Assembly: GCA_030248215.1 (NCBI GenBank)
Contig: JASANG010000611.1
Coordinates: 1-64,000 of the forward strand
DNA from: Enoplolaimus lenunculus
Taxonomy: Eukaryota; Nematoda; Enoplea; Enoplida; Thoracostomopsidae
Reading direction: 5' to 3'
Length of the DNA: 64,000 bases
Position 1 is the first letter of the stretch, and each line of letters opens with the position of its first letter. The notes beneath the pieces were generated by a model, which was not told where the DNA came from, searched no databases, and saw nothing but the letters and a program-made list of their open reading frames with translations. Positions 33,181-44,610 of this stretch are shown here, piece after piece. A program made the translations under genes and the position numbers.

Positions 33181-35570
33181 TCTTCAACTGCTTTTATTGT
33201 CACCGTCCACTGGCGGTGACTCCTGTATTCGCTAGCGGCATAGTTCAAAGACTTATGTGCTATAAATACAGCAGAATGTTTTCAGTGAAATTATTGATAC
33301 AAATTCTTAACTAGAATTTTTACATACGTGTGACGTGTGATAAAGCTCATAAACTATTCGCAAGTGTAAGCTTATTCTAATGCAAAACTATGGCAAACAT
33401 TCAATAGGGCTTCGATATTTCTGCTTTGCCATCTAATCTTACATAAATGATTAACAAAAATTTACAACCAAACAATATGAAGCATCGACAGTCAAGGTTG
33501 TTTTTCATGTTTGCAGCTCCGGTTTTAACTACGCCATTAAAGTTCCGCATTGTATATTGATTTTGATTGAACAGGTTTGAATGCTAAGTTGAGAAAAATA
33601 AAATGTTGGTGTTCGTGCCTTTATAGCACGTTTGTGCGGCCAGTCAGTAGCTCTGCTCCGGTAACTCAGCCCAACGGCACCTTGCTACACACTGCGCCGA
33701 GAGTACGACTGCAGATATCGCTGTCCGTTGAAGCATATTACTCGCAGCTTCACTTACTGTAGGCCACGCCGAAGGTCAGTTTTGAGACTGAGGGGAAAAT
33801 TTGAAGTCTCACTGGTCGCTATATATACAAATACAATATTTGCAGATGGACACGTCGCTGTGGTCTGAAACAATTTTCCGGATGAATCAACACTATATCA
33901 TCCATGCAGTTAATCCTACGCCAACAATAAAAACTAAACAAACTAAATTAAAAGTTCGATCTCAGTGGTGTAACTTAACCGTTTATATGGCATCAACGCG
34001 CTAAATTTACTATATGAAATATAAAAAATGACGTTGAAGCGTTTGTTCTGGTTAAGAATAACAGCAAAAACGCTGACTTTTGGATAAACAAGTGATTTTA
34101 CAAAGTTATTTACCACAGATAAAGTACAAACAATATGTTTGTTTCTGCTTGTTAAGAAAATGTTGTTTGCTCCTGGTTGTCGTTCAGCGAATATATTATT
34201 AAATTTTTCCAACAAAAAATGAATTTTGTTTTTCCCTGAAAACTAGAAAACGTAGTTGCACGAATGTGTAACTTTCATAATGCAAGTGGTTTGGCATTAT
34301 ATATCTTAAACATGTTTGGTTAAAGGTAGACTAAGAAGACTATTGAAACCGTCGCACGAGCGAACTAATCTATTTTACGCATTAGACTGTTGAAGATAGT
34401 TTCGCCTTAAAGTTGTTATTCTCCGTACGCGCTCTGAATTGCGCTACTATTACATATATATGACTATATGAATAATTGTTCTATGCTGGAACACCGCGGT
34501 GACCACAGTTTGCCTTTAAGGCAAAATGGCTTGTTTCAGAATATATTTGTAAACAAGTATGCTGCCTGGTAGTATGCATACTGTAGTTGTGAATAGTTCG
34601 TGATTTCGGTTACGGTTTGAAACCACCAACTCCGCGTCTAGGTCCGTATTCCAATGGCGCTTATTCGTTCTGGTTCAATAATGCAGTCGGTGTTACCCTT
34701 TTTTCCCCCAACACCGTATTAAAGCTATACAAGTAAAGCACGAGTACCGAAACAATACAAGTAATATGGTTAACCTGCCGACCTTATTCAACCGAACTGT
34801 GCCGAAAGTTCCTTTGTTTCAGGTGTTTTCCGTACGTCAACTACGATACACTTAACCCTGTTGTTCTACTAAGTCATAAGCTCACACCGTACAAGACAAA
34901 AATGCAAACTTTACGTGACAACCCCGAATACTCCGTAAAACCCCAGTTAACCGTACAAAATTCCCAAGATTCCCCAGAAAACAGACGAAACTAGCCCCGC
35001 TAGAATGGACTAACCCAAGAAAACTCCAAATAAACCCCAAGAACTCCGTTAACACATAACCCAAGTAATCCCGGTTTTCTCCTGGTACTGCCCGTAGGTT
35101 CCGCGCTATGTGCTTCCTTTTGCTGATTCCCTTAAGTCGGTTTTACCGTAGGTTCACATGGAGCTACCGTGAATCTTGTTGCAAGTAAACACCTCTTACC
35201 TAAGTCGCCCGAAACACTTATGCAATTCAACTCCTACAATTACTAAGCAATCGCATTCCCAAACTATGCAATTAGGTGAAAACACGCCAAAAATAAAAGA
35301 CACCGCATTATTAGCTGACAAACTCAATAATGAATTTATGGGACTGGCTAGCCCAGCCCCCGTATTGAGCTGATTTGCACAATTTTGAGTGTCCCGGGCG
35401 TCTCGGGCCCGTTAGGTATGCCGTTTAGCAACGCCTAAGCCTAACATAAGTTCTAAGAGAGTCTAGGCGGAGCAGGGGACTCCCTTAAGGTGTGGTTTAG
35501 GACTTGGTTCTAGATTTGTTTTAGTTTTTAGTTTGAAATATATTTAAGAGTGGCACAGCCACCGACAATA
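33181..35570. other. Intergenic, nothing firmly recognised
   Basis: Low-complexity and AT-rich DNA with a C-rich tract near 34890-35060 (repeated ACCCCG, CCCAAG and CCCCAG pieces). No gene, no intact repeat and no protein domain seen on either strand. Confidence 0.35.
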
Positions 35571-35885
35571 GTAACCCGAATAAGGGGTAATGATATTGAT
35601 TTAGCCTCTCCAGGCGGTACCCCCTGTTACTCGGTTACGGACTGTTATTTATTTTAACCCTCGTTCCGCCACCCTTCGTTACTGATATATCCGGCACTGC
35701 AACTATCCGCTGAACCAAAGTTTATTTGTCTTGTGTCAATAACTTGAAAATTTCGAAGTCAAATTATTTGGTCGTTAAGTCATTTATGCGCTTCAATTAG
35801 GAATAATTGACGTTTATGAACTCCAATTGGTTTAGGGACTCTATCCGCTTACGAACTCTTATTAAAGATACGGACTCTTATTGAT
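35571..35885 (+). mobile_element. Family D MITE, truncated copy
   Basis: Begins AGTAACCCGAATAAGGGG and follows family D through GCCTCTCCAGGCGG, GATATATCCGGCACTGCAAC and TACGGACTCTTATTGAT, then breaks off before the right end. Confidence 0.7.
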
Positions 35886-36002
35886 TATATATAATAAACT
35901 TAACCCACACAGCTAGCGTAATTATTAAATTCAAATTTAGACCTGCGTGTAGAGATATGGTTATGTCCATCGCCTCGAATAGGTGTTGAAAACTTAGCTC
36001 TT

Positions 36003-36130
36003 AATAACCGGACACATCAGATTTGATGTGTGTGCTAACGGCCGCACATATCCTTGAGCCTTTTGGACAAAACTGGGGCGAGGGCACTGGAAGCGAGGCC
36101 GCGAGTTAGCGGCCCGCCTTCCGGTTATTC
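36003..36130. repeat. Imperfect hairpin, GC-rich
   Basis: AATAACCGG at about 36004 is answered by CCGGTTATT ending near 36128, with TAACGGCCGC and GCGGCCCGCC inside. It stands out from its AT-rich surroundings. No function is assigned. Confidence 0.4.
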
Positions 36131-36436
36131 CTAAACTGAGAAATTGCGTAGCTAACTGATATATCTATCAGAGCTTGTCGCAGTGGGCACATCCAATGGT
36201 GAAATTTGTCTTATTGCTTAAAACCTCAAGCCCTGCAGACTCCCTGAGATATTGCCGATGCTCACTAGGGGTTGCCAAGTCAGGTCTGACTTGAGTGGGC
36301 AGATTTGCCCGGGTTTGTTTTTCTGTTTTATTGTTGTTTCTCTTCACCCTTTTTGGGTGTGTTTGCTTTCTCTCTTGTTTTGTTTTTTTTCAGTACTGCT
36401 GCTTTGCAGCTTTCTTCGATTGTTTGCAACCGCTAT

Positions 36437-36560
36437 CTGATTTGCATAAATTTTAACTTTTACATAATTTTATGAAAAAATTTATGCATAATACCTTCTC
36501 AACATGCAAATCAGTTAGCCTAATAGCTAAAATTTTCAGCTATAAAAGAAGCTGAAAATT
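36437..36560 (+). promoter_or_regulatory. Promoter-like block: two octamers and a TATA box inside inverted repeats
   Basis: An inverted pair CTGATTTGCAT (36437) and ATGCAAATCAG (about 36504) each carries the POU octamer ATGCAAAT. Just downstream AATTTTCAGCT (36531-36541) and AGCTGAAAATT (36550-36560) are perfect 11-bp inverted arms around ATAAAAGA, so a TATAAAA box sits in a potential stem-loop. The arrangement looks like a Pol II core promoter reading right, but no convincing coding sequence follows. Confidence 0.35.
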
Positions 36561-37470
36561 TGTCTTTAGAGCGCAGTTGTAACATTTGGTTTAGCTTTCG
36601 TTTAGGTCTAGTCAGTGCTAAGTTATTAGTTTGCTTAAGCTTTTTAATCTTTAGTATTTGTCTTAATTTATATTTAGTATTAGGTAGCTAACCATGTAGT
36701 GCGCACAGTGTCCACTGTTTGAATCTTCCGGGTGTTCAGACATCCACTTGGCGGCGTGTGTTTAGGCGGCGTTGAATTCCCGGCTTCGTGGAGATCCCTT
36801 TCCTTCTGGTCCCTGTCCCCTACCTGTGTTGTTTCCAATTTCGCAATTTTGCCCGGTCTAAGTTTTTTCCGTGTACCCGTGGTTAGTCTCCTAACTAGCC
36901 GTTTGGTCCGTCAATTCCATACGGTGTGGCTGTTAAAGGGTTTTGCCTTCTCTGTTCACCATTCCTTGTTATTCCTTGTCTGTCCCGTGTTCCCTGTTTT
37001 ACGAAGCCATCAGATTATGCGCTTAGCCGTTTGAATCCAAGGCGGCAAGGGTTAAGGCAAACCCAGTCGCTTGTGTGCGTTGCACAAGAGCTCGCAGGAC
37101 TCGCGTTTGCTCTAAAGGTGCTGACCCTGGACGACCCGCTCCGAACTCGGGTGTACCTCTCGCTCGGCCGAAGCTCGATTTTTGACTCTCTCGGCAACCT
37201 TGTTCCAAAACTAAGCGAAACTTTCAAACTTCAACACCATTTTTGATTGACAACTGTTTGTATACACTTTTATTATTAAACTTATTGGTCAGTTGAGTTT
37301 TAAACCCACAAAAACGAGTTTAAAGAGATCTAAGACGCTCCCGGCAACCTTGTTCCAAAACTGAGCAAAACTTTTAATTCCAATATCATTTTTGATTGAC
37401 AAACGTTTGTATATTGTTTTATTATTAAACTTATTAGTCAGTTGAGTTTTAAACCCACAAAAACGTATTC
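36561..37470. other. GC-richer non-coding stretch ending in a tandem duplication
   Basis: After the promoter-like block there are about 600 bases of higher GC with overlapping open frames on both strands (36732-37246), none with a domain. The end holds a two-copy tandem repeat: 37193-37316 and 37343-37467, each from CGGCAACCTTGTTCCAAAAC to TTTTAAACCCACAAAAACG. It may be an untranslated transcript or the remnant of an unclassified repeat. Confidence 0.4.
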
Positions 37471-39061
37471 AGCATAGTTACATTACTTTCTAATGTATAA
37501 AATTAGCCACGTTTGGCACATACTTTCACTGTAAAAAGTACGATGAAGGCTTGAAATACGATATCCCACTTAATCTTTGTTATTCAGTCTTTTCAATGAT
37601 TTACGTTTAGTTACACCGCGTTTTGTCGTTGTGAAGAAGAAATCCACAATATTTAAAACATCAGATCGAACAAACTTGTGGAAATTGTACGAAAAAATCA
37701 AACGTTTGATACACCGCGGTTTATTAAATTTCTGAAAATAGACACTTGTTTACATTCTTCTTTAACATCATTAATAGTAATTTGATAGAAAGTGCGTAAA
37801 GCTGATGCCTATTATTTTATTTTAGTCATTATGTGACGTCGAATCTACTATTGAGAAATTTAGTGCAGCTGTAGAAAACTTTTATCACAAATAGCACAAA
37901 TTTTCATAAAGTATACTTCAGGGACCCAATCCGTTTTAGACCTGCTGCGAACTGGTTATAGGCGCCGCACACAGTTGAGAAGGTCGGCACTAAATGTGAA
38001 AATGTGTACATCCAAGCACAATCTATAATATTTGAAATTTTGTGAAGAAACAGTTCGATTTCAAATATTCAGCGCAGTAAAAATTGTTCGTTTCTGTTAA
38101 AATAACACTTTAGGATTATAGAACAAATTTAAACTTGAGCTAAATTTCATACAGTGGACAGTTTTCAAATCCACCAAACAAACAGACACGGTTTAATCAA
38201 TACTAATGACGTATAATAATTCATGACCCATGCCGACTTCTTTTAAACTGTGCGTATAATTCGAGCATGAAAAATAAAGTAAATTTTATTTTTAAATTTG
38301 ATTTTTAATGCTGCCGAGAAGGAAAAATCAACCGCGGCCGATTATTTTGGGCTTCGTAATGACAGTTAATTGAGTTTTTTTCGTTTTGATTTAGAGTGCA
38401 ATTTCAATATTTATCCTGAAATGTGTAAAACAATTGAGTTTCACCGCAAAAATGGTTTGGTTTTGAAAATTTTCCACATATTTGAGCTTCACATGAGACC
38501 AAATGTAACTGGTTTCGCGCCCAAATTTGAATTTTTCAAAAAGCCGAATTTTAAAGTTCGGAGGTCCTCGTTTGGGCTGTGAAAAAAGTTTTGTCAAAAA
38601 GTTAGACAAACACCATACCAGCTAACGCAGCTTTCAGAGCTAGTCGAATGGTGCTCAACGTTTTGCTATTATACGTCTAGTAAACGAGTTATTTTATCAA
38701 ATAACTGCTGACCGGCGCGCCAAATCCGTTTTTCCATATCCGGTTTACTATCACACAGATACGTCGATAGAACTAAAAAATTGTTCATTGGCGTCAGACG
38801 GTCATCGTATCCCAAAATACGTTTTGTTCAATAATCCTCATTTGCATACACCAACCTAATTTTCTGGCTTCTCCCATACACACATTAATGTCAAACTGAT
38901 CAATCGCTGTCAATTTAAATGCGGAATTAAAGGGCGTTTGAAAATTAGTTTTTTTTTAATTTTTATGGTTATTTTTTATTGGTTTGGAGCCTTTTTCAAT
39001 TTTATGTATTAAGGAATTTTATATAAAAACTTCTCGCTTTGTGTTCGTGGTTTCAAATCTG
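37471..39061. other. Intergenic, nothing recognised
   Basis: AT-rich DNA. Open frames at 38370-38609 on both strands overlap and have no recognisable domain. Confidence 0.3.
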
Positions 39062-39268
39062 GGCAAATGTAAAGTACAGGGGCAGAACAGTATTATAAGC
39101 ATATTCTTAAGTCTAAGCTTAAGCCTAAGCCTAAGCGTAAGAATGAGCATATTCCTAAACCTAAGCCTTGTCCTAAACCTAAGCCAAGCAAAAAACTAGT
39201 CTAAATCTTAAACTTGATCAATTTCAGTCCCACAGAAAAACGTTCCGCCCCTGATCTTTACATGGGCC
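39062..39268 (+). mobile_element. hAT-like MITE with TTAGGC core (family A, copy 2)
   Basis: A perfect 8-bp target duplication CAAATCTG flanks it (39054-39061 and 39269-39276). Ends GGCAAATGTAAAGTACAGG and CCTGATCTTTACATGGGCC match in inverted orientation. Inside: ATTATAAGCATATTC, then runs of CCTAAGCCTAAGC twice, then TAGTCTAAATCTTAAAC. No coding capacity. Confidence 0.92.
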
Positions 39269-39319
39269 CAAATCTGTTAACCCGTTTTCGTGCCGCTGTA
39301 CGCGAGTGGTTTCAATTAT

Positions 39320-39425
39320 ATAACTGGTTGGATCTTGTCCACTTTCCCCACATTTAAAGTTAAGGCTTAGGCTTATGTAAAGATATAAGCAATGGCTAGG
39401 CTATGGTATGCCGTTTCCGACACAA
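39320..39425 (+). mobile_element. Family B TTAGGC-bearing element, left-end fragment
   Basis: Starts GGATCTTGTCCACTTTCCCC then ACATTTAAAG and TTAAGGCTTAGGCTTA, matching the reverse of the 46804-46950 copy's right end. The distal end is unclear. Confidence 0.5.
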
Positions 39426-39776
39426 AAGCCTAAAAATATCCCTGTGCTCGGCAATATATAAGAGCCAATCGTTGCATTAATGGCATCTGTGCGATACAGA
39501 AAGCGTGACTACTAATTTGACCAAAGATTTTCAGTTTTCAAGCGTGCCGATAAGTTGTTGCTTTTCTTGAAACTGTTTGTATTTGTGTCTATAATTCTGT
39601 TTTGAGAAACATGTTATACCAACATTTAATAAATTTAAAATATTTGCTAAACGTTTAGCACAAAACTCTACCAAATCTCGTACTGACTCGTATTTATTTA
39701 TGACGTAAAGTATTGCCGCTTATCAGCGCGGCCTTTTTAACTAACAATCGACGACTAAATTATAATAAACAAAATA

Positions 39777-42504
39777 ATGACAAACAATTATACAGACCAT
39801 CCTGTGACAACAGGTAGTACACGAGCTTGTGCTGGTTCCCTGATCGCCCCTGATTTCAGCAAATTAGCCCTTATTCCTGTAATTGAAGCGTTTGAAATGT
39901 ATTATATTTTTCCAGTGCTGTTTGTCTCAGGCTTGTTGGGAAATTTGGCAATTATTATCGTTCGCAGTAGAGTTGGTATGCGATGCGGCAGCGGTGCAAT
40001 TATAAACGCCGTTTTGCTATCAATGTCTATCGCAGATGCGGCCTATTTTATAGCTCTGGTAGTTTTGAAGTGCCGAATCTGGTCCGCAGCGCGTCAATCA
40101 TGGACGTATTATTTGATTTGGGTTAATAGCCAGCCGGCGCTTTTGGCGTTGGCAAACTGGTTTTCGACAGTTTCAATTTGGTAGGTAAGCTCAACAGTAT
40201 CTTTCAGGGGTTGCTCATTTTTAAATGTTTAGTTTGTTGAATCTTTGTGAGCAACGTAATTTGTTCAGTGCAAAAGCGCCTACAATTCATTTTTACTCCA
40301 TACTTTAGAGGGTGAAACATTCATTATATTCGAAATGTCGGCTCTTGTATGCTTCTCGCAAATCTTTGGTTCAAGGCTTAAACGTAGGCTTGGGCAAAGG
40401 CTCAGGCTTAGGTAAACCCTTACTTATATCAAAGTTTGGACCTATTGGGAAAAGTTAACTACAGCCGATACGCCAATGGAACGCCGGACACGTTTCAATT
40501 CTGAAATTCGGGTTTTAGCGCTACCTTCTATCTTCAAAAGCACGTTTGGAGCAGATTGTAGTACGAATGAGAGCTCTGGTATACTTTCTTTTCACATGAT
40601 TAGCCTTATGCGCAGGATTAGGCTCAGGGGCGTCCACAGAATCATATTTGGGGGCACCGAATAATTTTGGGGGTCCACTACAATTGCAATTCAAGATGTT
40701 TGCTTTTAGACCGAATCCATTTAGGGGCACCAGCCAAATTTGGGGGGAAGTCATGGTTTCCCAGTGCCTCCCGTGGGGACGCCCTTGATTAGGCATAGAC
40801 GTAGGTTTCAAAAAAGGCTTTCTTAAGCCTAAGCCTATTAAGCATAAACGTTTGCTAAAGCCTTTATCGAGCCCTAAGCCCTAAGCCTAACGAATGCATT
40901 AACGTTTTTGGCGAAGTGTATAAGAGCCCGAAAAAAGTGTACGCTTCTATTGATAACCCTTTTTCACAATGTGAATAAATCAGTGACATTTATCAAGGTA
41001 CTACTGTTTGTAACCAAATTATTCAAAGGATTGGTCTTACCTGTGACTAGACTTAGCTAAATTTGACGAATCTGACTATTTCCTTCCGATATTAAATTTC
41101 ATTGTTCACACCTTGGCAAATTACAGGCTCGCAGTCCTTGTCGCTATGGCACGATATGTGGCTGTAAAGTATCCACTCAAAGCCAAATCATACTTATCAC
41201 CTCGTCGCATATACGTTTCCATCAGTCTTGCCTACACCCTGCCGCTACTAATAAATTTGTACCAATTTTTTGGTCCTCGGCAAACGAAAAAATTTCCACT
41301 CTGTTCACCGATTACCAACAATGATGTAACATATTATTACACTTACCGTTTGATTTCAATTTTTGACGCAAAAAATTACGAAAACAACGCCGGTACAGTC
41401 ACAGCAACAACGAAAGCGCTCTATATTCGATACTCGTTAATGATCTCAGTATTTTCAACCGTTCTTCTGCCATTGATTGTGATTTGTATTCTCAATTGTT
41501 GTTTGGTAGTGAACCTGGCACGCACCGATCGTATGCTTGTTGTCGAAGGAAGTAGTAAGTAACTTTTCAAGGTTGTCGCGATCTGTCACTTAAACTGGCA
41601 GTGTTTTTGAGGCGCTACCGTCCATCAATGTGTTTAATCCGAACTCGACCCATAGCTGCTTGCTGATGCATAGAGTAAAACCTAAACCCTGTGTTTATCC
41701 GAAACCAACATTTTTTGACTTGCAGGCGTTCACCGATTCTGCTAACAAAGGCGGTCAAACTGCAATCAAATTTATGAATAAAATTTGTAATTTTTTCAAT
41801 ACAGTCCTTCACTAGTTTAGCGCCGCCTTAACAGAACGACATTCCACTGTTGCCTGCGAGTGAATCAGACTCCAGTATTATACCTTGGTAACAAATTGAT
41901 GGCAAACTTAACTGTCTTCTCGTTTGCTGTTATAGGACGATTCTCAGTTCATGAAGATCGAAAGATTACTCGATTAGTTATTATAATGATCTCAGCATTT
42001 ATCGTTTGCAATTTACCATCGGCGATCGTTTATTGGCTGGAATGGTGGTACAATTTCAACGTTCCTGAAACGCGTTCTGATTGGTTCAGCGGAACACTAA
42101 CAAAGTTATCGAACATTTTAGTTACCGCAGGCAAAACTGCAAATCTTGCAATTTATCTGTGTGCGTCAGAAAAATTTCGTCATGAATTCACAGCAACGTT
42201 TTGCAAATGCTTAATGGAACCACGGTCTTATGTGTGGGGGAAAGCGAACAGTAATCAGGGGCTTCCTATAGACGGATTATGCTACAAGTTGACAGCACCA
42301 TTGCGCAAGGCAAAAGCTATAGAACAAGGATCTGATACAGTTTTTAAGACGTCCTCATTCAGTATGCCAATCTTGCCACAATCTCATGCTAATTTGACCA
42401 CATATGAACGAAATAATTCAGTTAATTCAGTAGATATATACTTGGAAGTAAAACATTGTTCACACGTGCAACTTTTTGCCGCGAAAACTTGCAACTGCAA
42501 TTAG
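39777..42504 (+). CDS. Rhodopsin-family G protein-coupled receptor, peptide-receptor-like
   Basis: Exons 39777-40180, 41127-41554 and 41936-42504 join in phase to about 466 residues. Exon 1: TM1 with GLLGNLAIIIV and TM2 with LLSMSIADAAYF (family LxxxD). The first splice makes NWFSTVSIW-LAVLVAMARYV, giving TM3 and an ARY variant of the DRY motif, then AVKYPLKAKSYLSPRRIY, TM4, a long second extracellular loop and TM5 (LLPLIVICILNCCLVV). Exon 3: DRKITRLVIIMISAFIVCNL is TM6 with a C-N-x-P hinge, and TM7 has NLAIY in place of NPxxY. Overall it resembles invertebrate FMRFamide-type peptide receptors; the ligand is unknown. About the last 18 residues come from a MITE (see findings). Intron 1 contains nested repeats. 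Confidence 0.85.
40335..40936. mobile_element. Family B TTAGGC-bearing element with a nested insertion, in GPCR intron 1
   Basis: Left end GTCGGCTCTTGTATGCTTCT and right end GGCGAAGTGTATAAGAGCCC are inverted relatives. The interior has CTTAAACGTAGGCTT, CTCAGGCTTAGG and, on the right, AAGCCTAAGCC repeats. A separate element sits inside at 40625-40786. Other family B copies are at 46804-46950, 61346-61525 and, partially, 39320, 47470 and 61885. Confidence 0.6.
40625..40786. mobile_element. Short hAT-like MITE (family C), nested in family B
   Basis: 162 bp with ends CAGGGGCGTCCACAG and GTGGGGACGCCCTTG in inverted orientation. The flanks ATTAGGCT and ATTAGGCA match at seven of eight positions, so the insertion duplicated part of a TTAGGC motif of its host element. 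A truncated second copy begins at 54718. Confidence 0.75.
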
Positions 42505-42700
42505 TGTATGCAATAATTTGACAGCGCTCGCTGCTGCAGCTTGCGCGAGCAGGTTTTGATCGAAAAACCTTTTACAAAATTTCCAATCGTTAGTTCTGAC
42601 TGCAACTTTTAACCGAGAAACTTGTTTGCGGACGCTGCATGTGCAATTTCAAGATGTACGAACTTGCACTTGCAAGTTGCAGCTGTAAGCCGATATTTGA
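42450..42700 (+). mobile_element. MITE (family G) overlapping the GPCR 3' end
   Basis: AAAACATTGTTCACACGTGC then AACTTTTTGCC, CGAAAACTTGCAACTGCAA matches the left end of the full copy at 58036-58341. Further on are AAACTTGT and CTTGCACTTGCAAGTTGCAG, also family-like. The right end is decayed. Confidence 0.6.
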
Positions 42701-43075
42701 CTTTATAGTATGCAAATGATTGTATATTATACATTTCTTGTTTCGACTAAAACCGTAATTTGTAATATTAATATATTTTTTGCATCGGTATTCAAAATTA
42801 TACTCTGGTATCAAAGTAAACAAAATAGTACTCAATAAAAGCGGTTTCAATTTCAAACTATTGAAATATTTCATCACGAATCATGTTTTTGCACGCTTTG
42901 GTTGTTATAATAGACATTTTGCCAAATATCTGGTCATAACTGTGTGAATGATGAAAAATTGAAGGCGAGCTGGTTGTCTACAGGTTTTCTAAACGCAGCG
43001 GGTTACGCTCAACTCTATGACTCTATAGTTTGTAGAAATTCTAGAATTGTTACAGTTCATGTGCATAGGATTAAT

Positions 43076-43286
43076 AACCCATGTAAAGATTCAGGGGCGG
43101 AACGTTTTTCTCTCCGACTGCAATTGAATAAATGAGCTTAAACTTCAGGCTAAATTTTTTTGCTAAGACTTTAGGCTTATATATTAGGTCATTCTTACGT
43201 ATAGGCTTAGGTATAACCTCATTCTTACGCTTAGGCTTAGAAATATGCATATACTACTGTTACTACCCTGCTCTATGCATTGGTCG
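43076..43286 (-). mobile_element. Family A hAT-like MITE upstream of receptor-like paralogue 3
   Basis: Left end CCCATGTAAAGATTCAGGGG, right end CTGCTCTATGCATTGGTC, with TACGCTTAGGCTTAGAAATA inside. Flanks GGATTAAT and GGGGTAAC match at five of eight. It ends 133 bp before the ATG of paralogue 3, and the open frame runs back through it, which explains the spurious upstream ATG at 43132. Confidence 0.75.
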
Positions 43287-43419
43287 GGGTAACGAAGGTT
43301 TGTCAATACTGGAAGAAATGCGGCAACGCAAATTCACTGCATACTCGCACCTGTTTCGTGCTCATGTAAAAATATTTAGCTTAGCTCAGTATATTTATCA
43401 ATTCAGAAACCCAGCAATT

Positions 43420-44610
43420 ATGTCTTTAAAATCTCAAGATAGCATGATCCGATTTGGTTTACTAACAAATGCAACACTGCGCTACCTTAACAATTTTTAC
43501 ACTCAAAAAGAAACATCTCAACGTGCAACTATGGATGCGTTACGATATTTAAGCAACGATATACAATTAGTGCCCGAATCAGCGCTCAATACCCTTAACT
43601 ACAATCGTACAACGGATATATTTGATTCAATTATTGCACTTACAAATAACATAATCGACGTTGTTCCGCTTCATTATCCATTGTCGGAAAGTCTTTTTAG
43701 CCGCCCTGATGTATGTTTCGCATTTTTTGATTATATCGATGTATGGTTCTTTTTTAACCGACGGGCCGCGTTGCGTCATGAAATGTTTGTCTGGTGGAGA
43801 TCTGTATCGCCAGCTGCCGCTTGGATTGCAATATTCATCGCGCTTATGGTTCCAACGATTGTCCCAGCAACTCTTCGGAAGGTGTTCAACGAATATCCAG
43901 TCCGTTGTCGCCGTCATGCTGCTCTTTCGATTGCCAGTCTTGGTGATTGGGTAATTATCGGATCAATATCAGCAGTGATCACAAATCAACACGTCAAGCA
44001 TCCGCAACCGCCGTTTCGAACACTATTCGAAAGTGCAAACGCAATTTTGCAAAACAATTACGTATGGACAAGTCATATTAAACAACTTCATCAAGTATTC
44101 GCTGTCCCAGGAGACCCGGAATATGTACCTATGATGTCACAAGCTCTCAAAAAGAACCCAATTCATGTAGTAGCGAGTAAACGAAACATGTTGGTTGAAA
44201 TTAGTCGCGACAGCAGTGGGAAAACATTTTCCATTCGCAATATGTATGCAATCGGTAGGCTCTTGCGCTACTTTCCATCAATTGTGCCGTTTGAAGCGGA
44301 GACAACTCGTAAACGTATGACTGGATCGTATTATAATTGTAAGCTAAAGTCGTTGCGGCAACATTATAACGCGGCACTGATGATGATTAAAGAGACGCCA
44401 ACGTTACGGGCGATTGGGTTTGTGCAACACTTATCACCGACATTTGAAAAATTTTGGCGTCAAGCAACGATAATTGAAAGCATTTCAATGGCCCAGCTAC
44501 AATCAACTTTCGCTGTCGCATGGTTTGGATGGAGCGTGGCAACTGTGTTGTTTTTGAGTGAAATGATTGTTGAAAACTTTAAAATTTCGTTTGAATTACA
44601 TTTGATATAA
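43420..44610 (+). CDS. Divergent ionotropic-receptor-like membrane protein, paralogue 3
   Basis: Intronless, 396 residues from ATG 43420 (MSLKSQDSMIRFGLLTNATL), the same length as paralogue 2. The frame is open further upstream, but that part is MITE sequence. Shared landmarks: IRFG, MDAL, a CFAFFDYIDVWFFFNRRA block, a membrane segment AAAWIAIFIALMVPTIV, GDWVIIGSISAVITNQHVK, PPFRTLFESA and a final membrane segment with WFGWSVATVLFLSEMIVENF, whose G-x-x-x-x-x-x-x-FL-x-E pattern is typical of M4 in ionotropic receptors. As in its relatives there is no room for a pore loop between the first two segments. Lies about 15 kb from the tandem pair, so the family spread beyond one duplication. Confidence 0.6.
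   Translation: MSLKSQDSMIRFGLLTNATLRYLNNFYTQKETSQRATMDALRYLSNDIQLVPESALNTLNYNRTTDIFDSIIALTNNIIDVVPLHYPLSESLFSRPDVCFAFFDYIDVWFFFNRRAALRHEMFVWWRSVSPAAAWIAIFIALMVPTIVPATLRKVFNEYPVRCRRHAALSIASLGDWVIIGSISAVITNQHVKHPQPPFRTLFESANAILQNNYVWTSHIKQLHQVFAVPGDPEYVPMMSQALKKNPIHVVASKRNMLVEISRDSSGKTFSIRNMYAIGRLLRYFPSIVPFEAETTRKRMTGSYYNCKLKSLRQHYNAALMMIKETPTLRAIGFVQHLSPTFEKFWRQATIIESISMAQLQSTFAVAWFGWSVATVLFLSEMIVENFKISFELHLI

Noticed and set aside
36003-37470. Possible long-terminal-repeat element because of the TATA box and duplicated end
   Set aside because: No matching terminal repeats, no primer-binding site and no element proteins were seen, so I leave it unclassified.
43132-43419. Upstream extension of receptor-like paralogue 3
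   Set aside because: It is translated from a family A MITE and spacer; the other paralogues start at the position matching 43420.
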